A DNA stretch of 64,000 nt. Source: JAPLNB01 sp964451955. Lineage in GTDB: Bacteria > Planctomycetota > Phycisphaerae > Tepidisphaerales > Tepidisphaeraceae. Below are positions 34,689 through 43,923 of this stretch, one piece after another; position 1 is the stretch's first letter; every line of letters begins with the position of its first letter. A program made the translations under genes and the position numbers. Location: assembly GCA_964451955.1 (NCBI GenBank), contig CAYVKG010000009.1, forward strand, positions 21,407-85,406. Reading direction: 5' to 3'. Under the pieces are notes generated by a model. That model did no database searches, was not told where the DNA came from, and saw only the letters and a list, made by a program, of their open reading frames with translations.

Positions 34689-35990
34689 TCACTTCGCCCT
34701 CACGTCATAGCAATACAGCCTGTCGTGATACCTAAGGTACAGCCGTCCATCCAGGATCACCGGGTGGGCCCAAACGTCCTCCTTGCGCCCTTCCACGAAC
34801 TTGAACCTGCCAACGATCTCATGGCCTTTGGCGTCGGCCTTGATCAGCGCCATCACTCCCTGCTGGCTCAGGTAGTACAGGCGACCATCCGCCCAGACCA
34901 TCGAACCCATCGCCAGCTCGCGAGACCGATATAGCTCCTTGCCCGTCTTCGCGTCGATCGCCGCAAACCCGTTATTCGCCCGGTAAAACGACCCGTACAA
35001 CACGCCGTCCATCGGAATCACCCCGCCATGACAGGTGTCCAGCGTTGTCTTCCAAACCTCCTCCACATCCACATTGCCCCCCACCATCCGCACGCGCAAC
35101 AGTCTGCCGTCGGTCGAATCCGGCGCAGTCATGAATACGCAATCGCCCATCACCGCCGGCGTCATTGCGATCACCTCGTACTTGGTCTGCAGCGGCCGCC
35201 TCCACAACAGTCGCCCGGTCTCCGCATCGACGCCAAAGACATGCCGTGTGCTGCAGCTGACGATCTGCCGCTTGCCGCCCACTTCCATCAACCTTGGTGA
35301 CGCATAGCTCGCCCCATCCGCGCCTTTGTCATACATCAACGGCCCGCTCTGCCACACCGTTTGCCCCGTCTTCACATCGAGCGCCGCCATGACCGCTTTC
35401 TTCCCCCCCGGCGTAACGATCACTCGCCCGCCTTCAACCAGCAGATTCTCCGCCAGCCCCCAAGTGATTACCTTCCCATCAAAACGCTCCAGCACATTCA
35501 CCGCCCATTTCTCCCGCCCGCTCCGCCCATCCAGGCAAACCACCCGCCCATGTGCATTCATGTGGTAGATGGCCCCCTCCGCACACCGCACACATGCCCG
35601 CGCACCCGGATAAGGCCCCTGCCAAGCCGCCCCGTTCTTCGCCATCCACCTCCGCTTGCCATCCATATCGAGCGCAACGATGTGCAACTCATCCTCCACG
35701 TCGCCCGTGATGTGGATTCGCCCCCCGGCAATGATCGGCGAAGACCATCCGGTCCCCAATCCCTCCACGCTCCAGATCAGCTTCAGCCCCGCCGCCGGCC
35801 ACGATTGCATCAGTCCCTTCTCATCCGAGATCCCATCCCGCCTCGGTCCCCGCCACTGCGTCCACCCCTCCTCCTTTGCCGCTACCGGCCCAGGGTTCCC
35901 CTCCTCCGCCCCATGAACCCACAGGAACGATGCAAGCACCATGACCGCCGCAGCCCCCAACCGACCCAATCTCGCTTCACTCAACATCAT
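34689..35990 (-). CDS. Exported PQQ-like beta-propeller protein
   Basis: A 433-residue secreted protein. A signal peptide (LGRLGAAAVMVLASFLWVHG) is followed by WTQWRGPRRDG, a phrase typical of planctomycete PQQ-like propellers. Repeated blades follow: ELHIVALDMDGKRRWMA, GRVVCLDGRSGREKWAV, AALDVKTGQTVWQS, FGVDAETGRLLWRR, AAIDAKTGKELYRS. There is no sign of a dehydrogenase active site. A periplasmic scaffold or carbohydrate-related role is possible but unproven. ATG 35990, with GAGGG upstream, is preferred. It is divergent from the symporter gene. Confidence 0.88.
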   Translation of the reverse strand: MMLSEARLGRLGAAAVMVLASFLWVHGAEEGNPGPVAAKEEGWTQWRGPRRDGISDEKGLMQSWPAAGLKLIWSVEGLGTGWSSPIIAGGRIHITGDVEDELHIVALDMDGKRRWMAKNGAAWQGPYPGARACVRCAEGAIYHMNAHGRVVCLDGRSGREKWAVNVLERFDGKVITWGLAENLLVEGGRVIVTPGGKKAVMAALDVKTGQTVWQSGPLMYDKGADGASYASPRLMEVGGKRQIVSCSTRHVFGVDAETGRLLWRRPLQTKYEVIAMTPAVMGDCVFMTAPDSTDGRLLRVRMVGGNVDVEEVWKTTLDTCHGGVIPMDGVLYGSFYRANNGFAAIDAKTGKELYRSRELAMGSMVWADGRLYYLSQQGVMALIKADAKGHEIVGRFKFVEGRKEDVWAHPVILDGRLYLRYHDRLYCYDVRAK

Positions 35991-36106
35991 GCCCTCATGC
36001 TTGCGCACCCACCGCCTGTTGTCAACTCGACCCATCGCGCCACTTGCCTCACCACGCCATTTCCGTTCTATTCCCCAGATCAGGTCCCGCAACGGAGACC
36101 CATCGC

Positions 36107-37789
36107 ATGCCCCTCGCCGCCGCCACTTTCACCCTGCTCGACTGGCTCGTCCTAGCTGCCTATTTTGTCGGCATCACCGCCTTCGGCCTCTGGATCGCCC
36201 GCAGAATCAAATCCTCCCAGAGTTACTTCCTCGGAGACCGCAAGCTTCCCTGGTACGTCATGATGGGCCAGGCCTTCGGCACCGGCACCCACGCCGAAAA
36301 CCCCGTTGCCCAATCCGGCGCCACCTGCCACCTCGGCTTCGCCACCATCTGGTACCAGTGGAAGAACATGCTCATCACCCCCTTCTACTGGCTCATGGCC
36401 CCCTGGTACCGCCGCTGCCAACGAACCACCATCGGTGAACTCATGGACGACCGCTTCGGCCGACCCATGGCCATCCTATACACCCTCTTTGCCATGGCCT
36501 ACTTCGTCTTCAACCAGGGGACCATGATGAAAGGTGCCGGGAAAGCCATCTCCATGGCCACCGGCGGACAACTCGTCTCCGCCAACCAGGTCGTCGTCGC
36601 CATGGTCGCCGCATTCCTTCTCTACAGCTTCTTCGGCGGACTCCTCGCCTCCGCCTACACCGACTTCGTCCAGTCCTTCCTCATCATCACCATGTCCTTC
36701 ATGCTCATCCCCGCCGGCCTCCACGTCGTCGGCGGCTTCACCGGCATGCGACAATCCCTCCCGCCCGACTTCTTCGAACTCTACAACCAATCCAGCGGCG
36801 TCACCACTTTCACCATCCTCATGCTCACCCTCAACGGCTTCATCGGCATCACCGCGCAACCCCACATCCTCTCCATGAACGCCACCGGAAAAACCGAGCG
36901 ATCCGGCCGTATCGGACAAACCTATGGGTCCTTCGTCAAACGCCTCTGCACCATCGGCTGGGCCCTGACCGGCCTCATCGTCGCCGCCATGCTCGCTCAA
37001 ACCAACGCCACCCTCGGCGACAAGGAGCAAGCCTTCGGGTACGCCTGCCTACACCTGCTCGGCCCGGGACTCCTTGGGCTCCTCGTCGCCTGCGTCCTCG
37101 CCGCTAATATGTCCACCTGTTCCAACTTCATGGTCAACGCCGGCGCCCTCTTCACCAAGAACTTCTACGCCCCCTACATCCGCCCCAATGCCTCCGACAG
37201 CGAACTCCTCCTCGTCGGCAAACTCGCCGGCCTCGGCCTCACGCTCTGCGGCATCCTTTTCGCCCTCACGGTTGATCAGGTCCTCGACGCCTTCCTGTTC
37301 ATGGAAACCCTCCCGGCCTTCTTCGGCATCGCCGTCATGGGTGGCTTCCTCTGGAAACGCGGCAACCGCCACGGCGCGCTCGCCGCCGTCCTCAGCTCCC
37401 TCGTCTCCTACTACGCCATCAACTACCACAACACCGGCAGACTCCAACTCGTCTACAAGTGGCTCCCCGCCCCCTATGGCATCGCCACCCTCATCGGCAT
37501 CCTCACCTTCATCCTCATCAGCCTCCTGACGCGCAAGGAAGACCCTGTCCGCATCCAACAGTTCTTCGACCGCATGAACCGCTCCAGCGACCACGACACC
37601 CAACCCGTCCCCGCCGCCTCCCGCGGCCAGGATCTCATCCTCCTCGACCTCCCAGGCTGGTTCACCCGTGCCCGCTGGACCCACTTTTTCACCCGTTACC
37701 GCGAGGACCTGCTCGGTTTTGCCCTCGCGTGGTCCACCGTCGCTTTCCTTCTGCTCCTGGCCTGGGGCATCATGCAGATCGGATCTTAG
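36107..37789 (+). CDS. Sodium/solute symporter (SSS family)
   Basis: A 560-residue membrane transporter with about 12–13 hydrophobic helices. LLDWLVLAAYFVGITAFGLW in helix 1 and the SYFLGDRKLPWYVMMGQ loop before helix 2 match the SSS family (SGLT/PutP type). It imports a substrate with Na+. The substrate cannot be read from sequence; a sugar, perhaps a uronic acid, is suggested by the GH28-like gene 13 bases downstream, with which it is probably cotranscribed. ATG 36107 is chosen over a start at 36044 because it places the first helix correctly. Confidence 0.88.
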   Translation: MPLAAATFTLLDWLVLAAYFVGITAFGLWIARRIKSSQSYFLGDRKLPWYVMMGQAFGTGTHAENPVAQSGATCHLGFATIWYQWKNMLITPFYWLMAPWYRRCQRTTIGELMDDRFGRPMAILYTLFAMAYFVFNQGTMMKGAGKAISMATGGQLVSANQVVVAMVAAFLLYSFFGGLLASAYTDFVQSFLIITMSFMLIPAGLHVVGGFTGMRQSLPPDFFELYNQSSGVTTFTILMLTLNGFIGITAQPHILSMNATGKTERSGRIGQTYGSFVKRLCTIGWALTGLIVAAMLAQTNATLGDKEQAFGYACLHLLGPGLLGLLVACVLAANMSTCSNFMVNAGALFTKNFYAPYIRPNASDSELLLVGKLAGLGLTLCGILFALTVDQVLDAFLFMETLPAFFGIAVMGGFLWKRGNRHGALAAVLSSLVSYYAINYHNTGRLQLVYKWLPAPYGIATLIGILTFILISLLTRKEDPVRIQQFFDRMNRSSDHDTQPVPAASRGQDLILLDLPGWFTRARWTHFFTRYREDLLGFALAWSTVAFLLLLAWGIMQIGS

Positions 37790-37802
37790 GAAAGGAATCG
37801 CC

Positions 37803-39149
37803 ATGGCTTCATTAGCCCGTGCGCTCGCGATCGTGCTTCTCGCCTCTCCCGCACATGCCCAATCCGCCTACAATGTCGCCGACTTCGGCGCAAAACCCGA
37901 CGGCCAAACCCTCGCCACCCCAGCCATCCAATCGGCTATCGAGAAAGCCAGCTCCGCCGGCGGCGGCGTCATCGTCTTCCCCCCCGGCAAGTTCCTCTCC
38001 GGCACCCTCCGCCTCAAGTCCAACATCACCCTCCACCTCTCCTCCGGCGCCGTCCTCCTCGGCTCCACCAACATCGCCGACTACCCCAACATCATCCCCG
38101 CCATCCGCTCCTACACGGACAACTACGTCAAACAATCCCTCATCTACGGCGAAGACCTTTCCAACGTCTCCATCACCGGTCGCGGCGTCATCGACGGCCA
38201 AGGCGCCGCCTTCAAAATCGCCGACCGCTCCAAGCCCTATGAGAACCGCCCCTACCTCATTCGCCTGATCAATTGTCGCAACGTCTCCATCACCGACCTG
38301 CACATGACCAACTCCCCCATGTGGGTCCAGCATTACCTGGCCTGCGAACGCCTCTTGCTCCGCAATCTCACCATCGTCTCGCACGCCAACGCCAACAACG
38401 ACGGCATCGATATCGACTCCTGCCGCGACGTCACCATCTCCGACTGCGTCATCGACTCCGAAGACGATGCCATCACCCTCAAAAGCACCCTCGATAGACC
38501 CTGCGAAAACGTCGCCATCACCAACTGCATCGCCCGCAGCCGATGCAACGCCATCAAAATGGGCACCGAATCCAACGGCGGTTTCCGCGACATCGCCATC
38601 TCCAACTGCGTCGTCACCTCCTCCCGCATCGCCAAATTCCGCGGCCTCGCCGGCATCGCCCTCGAAATCGTCGACGGCGGCTCCCTCGAACGCGTCGCCA
38701 TCTCCAACATCACCATCAAAGGCGTCACCACGCCCATCTTCATGCGACTCGGTAACCGCGCCCGGTCGTTTACCAGAGACGGCCCCGTTCCCCCCATCGG
38801 CACTTTCAAGGACGTGACCCTTTCGAATATCATCGCCACCGACTGCTCCCCCATGGGCTCGTCCATCACCGGCCTACCCGATCACCCGATCGAAAACGTC
38901 ACCCTTTCCAGCATCCGTCTCACCTGCGAAGCCACCGACGACAAGTCCCTCGTCGGGAAGAAAGTCCCGGAATTTCCTGAGAAGTACCCCGAATGCACCA
39001 TGTTCGGCCCACTCCCCGCTTTCGGCCTCTACATTCGCCACGCCAAATCCATCCAGCTCCGCGATGTGATTCTGCGCACCCATACTCCCGATCCCCGCCC
39101 ACCAATTCTCACCGACGATGTCCACGACCTGGCCATCACTCCGAACTGA
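37803..39149 (+). CDS. Secreted GH28-like (polygalacturonase-fold) protein
   Basis: A 448-residue right-handed beta-helix protein with a signal peptide (LARALAIVLLASPAHAQ). Fold signatures: YNVADFGAKPDGQT at the N-terminus, then coil repeats with NNDGIDIDSCRDVTI and SEDDAITLKS, corresponding to the catalytic NTD and DD motifs. In normal GH28 enzymes a GHG follows; here the matching place reads RCNAIKMGTE, so the conserved His is absent. It might be an inactive or differently active pectin binder, or belong to another subfamily. AGGAAAGG precedes the ATG; it is 13 bases past the symporter stop. Confidence 0.85.
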   Translation: MASLARALAIVLLASPAHAQSAYNVADFGAKPDGQTLATPAIQSAIEKASSAGGGVIVFPPGKFLSGTLRLKSNITLHLSSGAVLLGSTNIADYPNIIPAIRSYTDNYVKQSLIYGEDLSNVSITGRGVIDGQGAAFKIADRSKPYENRPYLIRLINCRNVSITDLHMTNSPMWVQHYLACERLLLRNLTIVSHANANNDGIDIDSCRDVTISDCVIDSEDDAITLKSTLDRPCENVAITNCIARSRCNAIKMGTESNGGFRDIAISNCVVTSSRIAKFRGLAGIALEIVDGGSLERVAISNITIKGVTTPIFMRLGNRARSFTRDGPVPPIGTFKDVTLSNIIATDCSPMGSSITGLPDHPIENVTLSSIRLTCEATDDKSLVGKKVPEFPEKYPECTMFGPLPAFGLYIRHAKSIQLRDVILRTHTPDPRPPILTDDVHDLAITPN

Positions 39150-39152
39150 CAA

Positions 39153-39470
39153 CTACCTCTCGAGCACATTCACCAGACAGTGCAGACTCCCAAAGTGCCT
39201 GAACGACGAAGTGCAGTCCACTCGCCTCACTCCATATCCCAGCCCCCGCCATACTCCCTCCGCCTCGCTGTTCATTTCGTCGCACCCCCGATACACCGGC
39301 ATGTCAACGATCGACCCGCATTCCCTCCGAATGAACTGCCTTCGCGTCACGAAGGACCTCCGTTTGTTCACTCGCCCTCTTTGACACGCCCTCGCCCCCC
39401 TGGTTGCGTAACAGATCTCTAACGCGCCGCGAAAACGAAGATGCACACGGACCACCAGCTGATCCGCGTG
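39153..39470 (-). pseudogene. Possible deiminase-like C-terminal remnant in the gap after GH28
   Basis: The last 70 residues of a minus-strand reading (MNSEAEGVWRGLGYGVRRVD…SLHCLVNVLER) resemble the C-terminal end of agmatine/peptidylarginine deiminases, where a G-x-x-HC segment holds the catalytic cysteine region. No N-terminal part exists before the ThuA stop at 39501, so this would be a decayed fragment. The match is short and rests on pattern only. The 351-base gap holds nothing else I can identify. Confidence 0.25.
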
Positions 39471-39500
39471 CATCCTCCCCCTTCATCCCTTCGTTGCGTC

Positions 39501-40502
39501 CTAATCCAGCTTCAGATCGCCCGGCTTCACGCCCTTCTTGTGCTTGCCGCCGCCAATCGGAGTCGGCTGATACGTTCCCACTATGTCCACATTCGCCCTC
39601 GCGGGGATTCTGTCTTCCATCCCCATGGCCCAAAAGCTGGCATTCACCAGCAGGCGACGAAACCCCTCGCTCTCAAGGTCGCCCGAATGTCCCATCGTTG
39701 TTGTGAAGATCCGCGACACCTTGCCCTCCGAGCCGGTATAGGTCCTGGTCCATGCCACAGGCACCAGTTTCTTCTTCTCGTTCGGCCCGTCCGTTGGCTT
39801 CATTCCCGTCAGGACCTGGCCCATGATGACTGGCTTGCAGTCGCCGTGCAGCGTTGTCAGGCCATACACATCCGACGGCCCCCAGATGTCCTCGCAGCCC
39901 CTCACGATCGGATGGTCCTTCTGACCTTCCGCCACGAGGCCACGCGTGCTTTCCCTCTGATGATCCCCATAATGACTCACCCAGGTCTCGCCCAGAACCT
40001 CACGCCCGAAACCACCCTTGATCGGACCACCCGAATTCCACTGCCATTTCGCATAGGGACCGTCTTTGTGTTTCTCGAAATTGAACGGATGCGTGTTCGT
40101 CCGCAAGCTGATGATCGGCCTGCCCGAGTTGGTGTAGTCGATGATCGCCTTCATCTGATCGTCCGGCAAGTCGCGGAACCGCAGGAACATGATCAGCAGA
40201 TCCGCCGTCTTCAAAGTCTCCAGACCAGGAATATTGTCACGCGTTGCCGGATCAATCTCCCCGGTGTTGGGGTTGATCGCAAACAGAACCGTGCACTTGA
40301 ATCCCTGCCGCACCGCCAGAATCTTCGCCAACTGCGGCACCAGCTCCTCAGAGCGATACTCATCGTCCCCCGCAATCAGCACAATGTGCTTGCCCTTTCC
40401 TGGTCCTTCCTTGCCGTCATAGACTACCCAGGGATCATCCGCCATGGTCCACGCGCTCATGACGAACCCCGCCACAATCATCGCCAGCGACATCTTGCTC
40501 AT
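39501..40502 (-). CDS. Exported ThuA-domain protein
   Basis: A 333-residue protein with an N-terminal signal peptide (MSLAMIVAGFVMSAWTMA). The ThuA-type core shows KHIVLIAGDDEYRSEELVPQLAKIL, LLIMFLRFRDLPDDQMKAI, GRPIISLRTNTHPF, RIFTTTMGHSGDLESEGFRRLLVNA. The C-terminus is a Gly/Lys/Pro-rich tail. It lacks the DUF1080 domain present in the 21.4–23.0 kb protein. ATG 40502 has a GGAG upstream. Family members are linked to trehalose and other saccharide use; biochemical role here is unknown. Confidence 0.88.
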   Translation of the reverse strand: MSKMSLAMIVAGFVMSAWTMADDPWVVYDGKEGPGKGKHIVLIAGDDEYRSEELVPQLAKILAVRQGFKCTVLFAINPNTGEIDPATRDNIPGLETLKTADLLIMFLRFRDLPDDQMKAIIDYTNSGRPIISLRTNTHPFNFEKHKDGPYAKWQWNSGGPIKGGFGREVLGETWVSHYGDHQRESTRGLVAEGQKDHPIVRGCEDIWGPSDVYGLTTLHGDCKPVIMGQVLTGMKPTDGPNEKKKLVPVAWTRTYTGSEGKVSRIFTTTMGHSGDLESEGFRRLLVNASFWAMGMEDRIPARANVDIVGTYQPTPIGGGKHKKGVKPGDLKLD

Positions 40503-40576
40503 ACCTCGCTCCTTGTTCCGCGGTTGCACACCCCTGGAACACTAGCAGGCAACCCACGCCTGCGTTGAACGTCGTT

Positions 40577-42511
40577 TCACCGTTTCTGGGCATCACTCCC
40601 AGTCGCCCGTTGCAGGTGCCGCCAGATTGCCCATGGCACAAACGCTTTGGCCATCTCCTGGTACGGGTCCAGTCGGCCGGTCACCGCCTTAAGCCGGTCG
40701 TCGGCAATCTCGTATAGCCTCGATTGCCCGGTCTTCTCGTCCCAGACAAACAAGACGCCGTTGTCCACAATCGCCGTCATCTTCCCCTGATCCATCCGAA
40801 TGAGCTGCATCCGCGCCGGAACGTATTCCGACAACACGTCCCGCCCAAGCCATTCCTCCGCGGCCTCCGCGCCCACCAGCTTGGCCACCGTCGGAGCCAC
40901 GTCCAGATGGCACGTGCTCAGCCGACTCTCCTGCTTCCCGGGAAACAACTTCGGATTTGAAAGGATGAACGGGGGTCGCAGTTCCGCCAGTGTCATGGCC
41001 ACCCCATGCGTCTGAATCTTCTCCGTCACCGTCTCCCCGTGATCCCCCACCACCACAATCAATGTCTCTTCCCGCAATCCGTCCTTCTCCAAGGCATCGA
41101 TCAGCGCCCCCACATTCCGGTCCGCATAGTACAGCGAGTCCCGGTAGCGATGCTCCCAGGTATCCCGCGCAAACGGCGCGTCCTTTAACGGGCTCGCATA
41201 CGGATGATGAGGAAATATCGTCGAATATACCGCGAAAAATCGCTGCCCCTTGTTCTGGCTAATCCATTTGGACAGCGCGGCCACGGTCTGTTCCTCATAC
41301 ATCCCCCACGCCCACGGCTTGGCGCCCGTCTGAATCGCCACGGCATCGGCCTTCACATCGAACGGCCCCACCGCATAGTCCAAGTCCGCGTAACTCAAAT
41401 ACCCCGAGTGAAAAAAAGCCGTGCGATAGCCCCGCGACTTCAACACATCCGCCAGCGACTTCTGTGGTAGAGGCCGCTTGTACAAATCCCTCACCCTGCC
41501 ACCTAATTCAGGCAGATAATCCGAATACAGCAGGCCGTATATCGCCTTATACGTCTCCGAAAACACAATGTAATGATCCCGGAAACTCACCCCCGTCTCC
41601 GACAACCGCATGAGATTCGGCGTCGTCCGCTCATCCACATACGCCGCCGACGTTGACTCCATGACCACCATCAGAACATTCAGCCCCTCCCCCGAGCCTT
41701 CACATTTCACGTCCGAACTGAGTTTTACCCCACCCAGGCGAACCGATGCCGGTCGCAACAGTTCGCTCTCGCGCCCCCGCATGTCCGCCGACAGCCGTCG
41801 CGCTGCCGCCACCACATCCGTTCCCTTTGCTGGCCACGTGTAGTACTGCACAAAGTGAATCACCGCATTTCGCTTCAATCCGCAGACGTAAACACCCCGC
41901 AGCCTCACCACCCAAAGCCCACCGATCACGGCGGCCCCGGTCAGTGTCACCGCCCACAATCGCCACCGCATTCCCAGCCAACGCACTCTCGCCACGAGCC
42001 GTGCAATCCCCCACCACCCAAGCGGATAGCTCGCCAACCCCACGACCATCGTACTGATCTGCAGAAACCCCAGATATGGCACTATCGAACTCCATGCCGT
42101 CGCCAGATTGTCCGCCGCCCGCAAGTGCCCGATCTCCAGCGGAAACGAGTAGATCTGGTGCACCTGCCAGCTTACCGTCGAGAACACCACCAACCCCGCA
42201 TGCAGCGCGGCCGGCAATACGCCTGCCACCACCAACCGCCCCGACCTCGGCAACAATGTCCCACACAAAAACAACGCCCCATACACCGCCGCCACCACCC
42301 CACACAACACCACATCGCCCCCGCCCAGCAGCAGCACATCAAACACCCCAAGCCCGTCCAGCGCCTCTATCCCCCGGCTCGAAACATACCACCAACCCAG
42401 ATGGATCTTCAGAACCCACAAGAACAGACATAACCCAATCGCGCACCCGACCGCGCGCGCATCTTCCCCTATCTCACGCCCGATCAGCCACCGACGTGCG
42501 GCAGAAAACAT
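40577..42511 (-). CDS. LTA-synthase-like membrane sulfatase/phosphotransferase
   Basis: A 644-residue membrane protein. The first ~215 residues carry five hydrophobic helices. The C-terminal part is an alkaline-phosphatase-fold domain of the LtaS/MdoB type: VMVVMESTSA with the metal Glu, TTPNLMRLSETG, a candidate nucleophile Thr in SETYKAIY, VVVGDHGET as the metal site, THGVAM and STCHLDVAPTVAKLVG. Such enzymes transfer phosphoglycerol or phosphoethanolamine to glycolipids or glycans on the periplasmic face. ATG 42511 is used; an in-frame TTG three codons upstream is possible. Donor and acceptor are unknown. Confidence 0.88.
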   Translation of the reverse strand: MFSAARRWLIGREIGEDARAVGCAIGLCLFLWVLKIHLGWWYVSSRGIEALDGLGVFDVLLLGGGDVVLCGVVAAVYGALFLCGTLLPRSGRLVVAGVLPAALHAGLVVFSTVSWQVHQIYSFPLEIGHLRAADNLATAWSSIVPYLGFLQISTMVVGLASYPLGWWGIARLVARVRWLGMRWRLWAVTLTGAAVIGGLWVVRLRGVYVCGLKRNAVIHFVQYYTWPAKGTDVVAAARRLSADMRGRESELLRPASVRLGGVKLSSDVKCEGSGEGLNVLMVVMESTSAAYVDERTTPNLMRLSETGVSFRDHYIVFSETYKAIYGLLYSDYLPELGGRVRDLYKRPLPQKSLADVLKSRGYRTAFFHSGYLSYADLDYAVGPFDVKADAVAIQTGAKPWAWGMYEEQTVAALSKWISQNKGQRFFAVYSTIFPHHPYASPLKDAPFARDTWEHRYRDSLYYADRNVGALIDALEKDGLREETLIVVVGDHGETVTEKIQTHGVAMTLAELRPPFILSNPKLFPGKQESRLSTCHLDVAPTVAKLVGAEAAEEWLGRDVLSEYVPARMQLIRMDQGKMTAIVDNGVLFVWDEKTGQSRLYEIADDRLKAVTGRLDPYQEMAKAFVPWAIWRHLQRATGSDAQKR

Positions 42512-42660
42512 TCGCTTCAATCTACCTGAACCACCCCCCCGCTGCCATGCAACACTCTTTGGTGATCCCGCCCTCCCCTGCAGCAGTCATTCTGACGTGA
42601 TGCAACCCACGAAAGACCCCACCACCGATCCGGCCTGGCAAGCTAACACCCCAAAGTCCC

Positions 42661-42852
42661 CTACGACTCGTCTGACGAACTCGACGCCGACCCAGGTCGG
42701 CTAGTCCCCGCCGCCTGCCCCTTCTGCGGCAAGGACGGAACGCGGAGCGGCGTCTGACACTGCTGGCACTTGACCATCTTGCCGCGGCAATCATCCGGGA
42801 CCGATAAAACCTTGCGGCACCTGAGATTTGGGCAAATTACCTGCACCGGCAT
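42661..42852 (-). CDS. Small zinc-ribbon protein
   Basis: A 63-residue protein, VICPNLRCRKVLSVPDDCRGKMVKCQQCQTPLRVP, with paired cysteines of a zinc ribbon (C-P-N-x-x-C and C-x-x-C). A short Pro/Ser-rich tail follows. Such proteins are common in planctomycetes; function unknown. GGGAG lies nine bases before ATG 42852. It follows nuoA by about 80 bases on the same strand. Confidence 0.6.
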   Translation of the reverse strand: MPVQVICPNLRCRKVLSVPDDCRGKMVKCQQCQTPLRVPSLPQKGQAAGTSRPGSASSSSDES

Positions 42853-42929
42853 AGCATGCTGCTCCCGATCGTTCATCGACCAGATTCTCACAAGCCTTGA
42901 ATTCCGGTAACTGCAACAAACCGCGGATC

Positions 42930-43406
42930 TCACTCCACTCGATCCGCTCGCGCTTCTCGACGCAGGTCAACTCCCCCACGATTGCCCTTCAGACTGGTCG
43001 TCGCCGCCGATCGCACCCAATCCAAATATCCAAACCGCCACAAATACGCGAAACCAACCAGAAGCACCCCAAAAAAGAACAACATGTCCACTACCGCCAC
43101 CAGCCGGATTTGGAACACATCCGCACTCAGATCCTTGGCCAACGCCACGGCATTCCCGAAAGCCACCGCCCACGGGTAGAACAACGCCACCTCAACATCA
43201 AAAATCAGGAAAACCAGCGCAACAATGTAAAACCGCAGGTCAAACTGGACCCAGTTCGACCCAATCGTGTTCTCCCCACACTCGTAAACCGTCGCTTTCT
43301 CAGGATGAGGCACCCGAGGCCGCAGAAAACTCCCCGCAAACATCGCGATGAACACGAAAAACGCCCCCATCACCAGAAAAATCGTGATCGATAGCAACAG
43401 ACCCAT
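42930..43406 (-). CDS. nuoA: NADH-quinone oxidoreductase subunit A
   Basis: A 158-residue membrane subunit of respiratory complex I. Three transmembrane helices and the family signature TVYECGENTIGSNWVQFDLRFYIVAL followed by LIFDVEVALFYPW. It lies in the quinone/proton-channel module. Other nuo genes (B–N) are not adjacent; the neighbours are a zinc-ribbon gene and a short unknown gene. ATG 43406 is preferred to an in-frame TTG at 43421 on the basis of GGGAG spacing. Confidence 0.95.
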   Translation of the reverse strand: MGLLLSITIFLVMGAFFVFIAMFAGSFLRPRVPHPEKATVYECGENTIGSNWVQFDLRFYIVALVFLIFDVEVALFYPWAVAFGNAVALAKDLSADVFQIRLVAVVDMLFFFGVLLVGFAYLWRFGYLDWVRSAATTSLKGNRGGVDLRREARADRVE

Positions 43407-43605
43407 GCCTACAGCTCCCAAAACTGCCAGATTCTAAGCCAGACCCCATCGCCCGTCCAACCTCGTATCCACTCGAATGCCGTCGATCGGCCGGTCCGAC
43501 TTGCTTACCCCCTGCCGCCTTGACGCCAGAATCCCGAGTCGCCTCACTCTGGTGGCAATAGCCAACCCTGCGCGCCTATCATGAGTCGGCCGTTAAGGAG
43601 CGCCT

Positions 43606-43923
43606 ATGACCAGTTCCCACTTGCTGAACAAACACGCACACGATGTCCCTGCGGATCGCATTTGTCACCAACTGCAAGTGCAGCAACATCTTAACCCACA
43701 TCAGTCGCTGGCCGGTGCTTTGCGACAAATCCATGTGTCCACCGTTTGGTATCCCCAGGCAGTGCAACAAGCTCTCCACATCCTCCAACTCGACCCCTCC
43801 CGGAAGATCGGACGCCTGAAACAGTGCGAACTGGCACAATTATCGCGCACCATTCAACGTCTTGGCGGCTGCGCCAACACCAAGACCCCTTCCAGAGCCC
43901 TGCCACTCGCTACCGTGCCCTGA
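43606..43923 (+). CDS. Short protein of unknown function with near-perfect ribosome binding site
   Basis: A 105-residue reading frame. A perfect AAGGAG (43594–43599) lies six bases before the ATG, which argues for real translation. The sequence is mostly helical (VQQALHILQLDPSRKIGRLKQCELAQLSRTIQRLGG); part faintly recalls the C-terminal helices of RsmA-type dimethyltransferases but too weakly to assign. It overlaps the end of carB (minus strand) by 14 bases. No family recognised. Confidence 0.4.
   Translation: MTSSHLLNKHAHDVPADRICHQLQVQQHLNPHQSLAGALRQIHVSTVWYPQAVQQALHILQLDPSRKIGRLKQCELAQLSRTIQRLGGCANTKTPSRALPLATVP

Noticed and set aside
43579..43839. An 86-codon minus-strand frame overlapping the small gene at 43606
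   Set aside because: The + strand reading has a near-perfect ribosome binding site; the minus reading does not.
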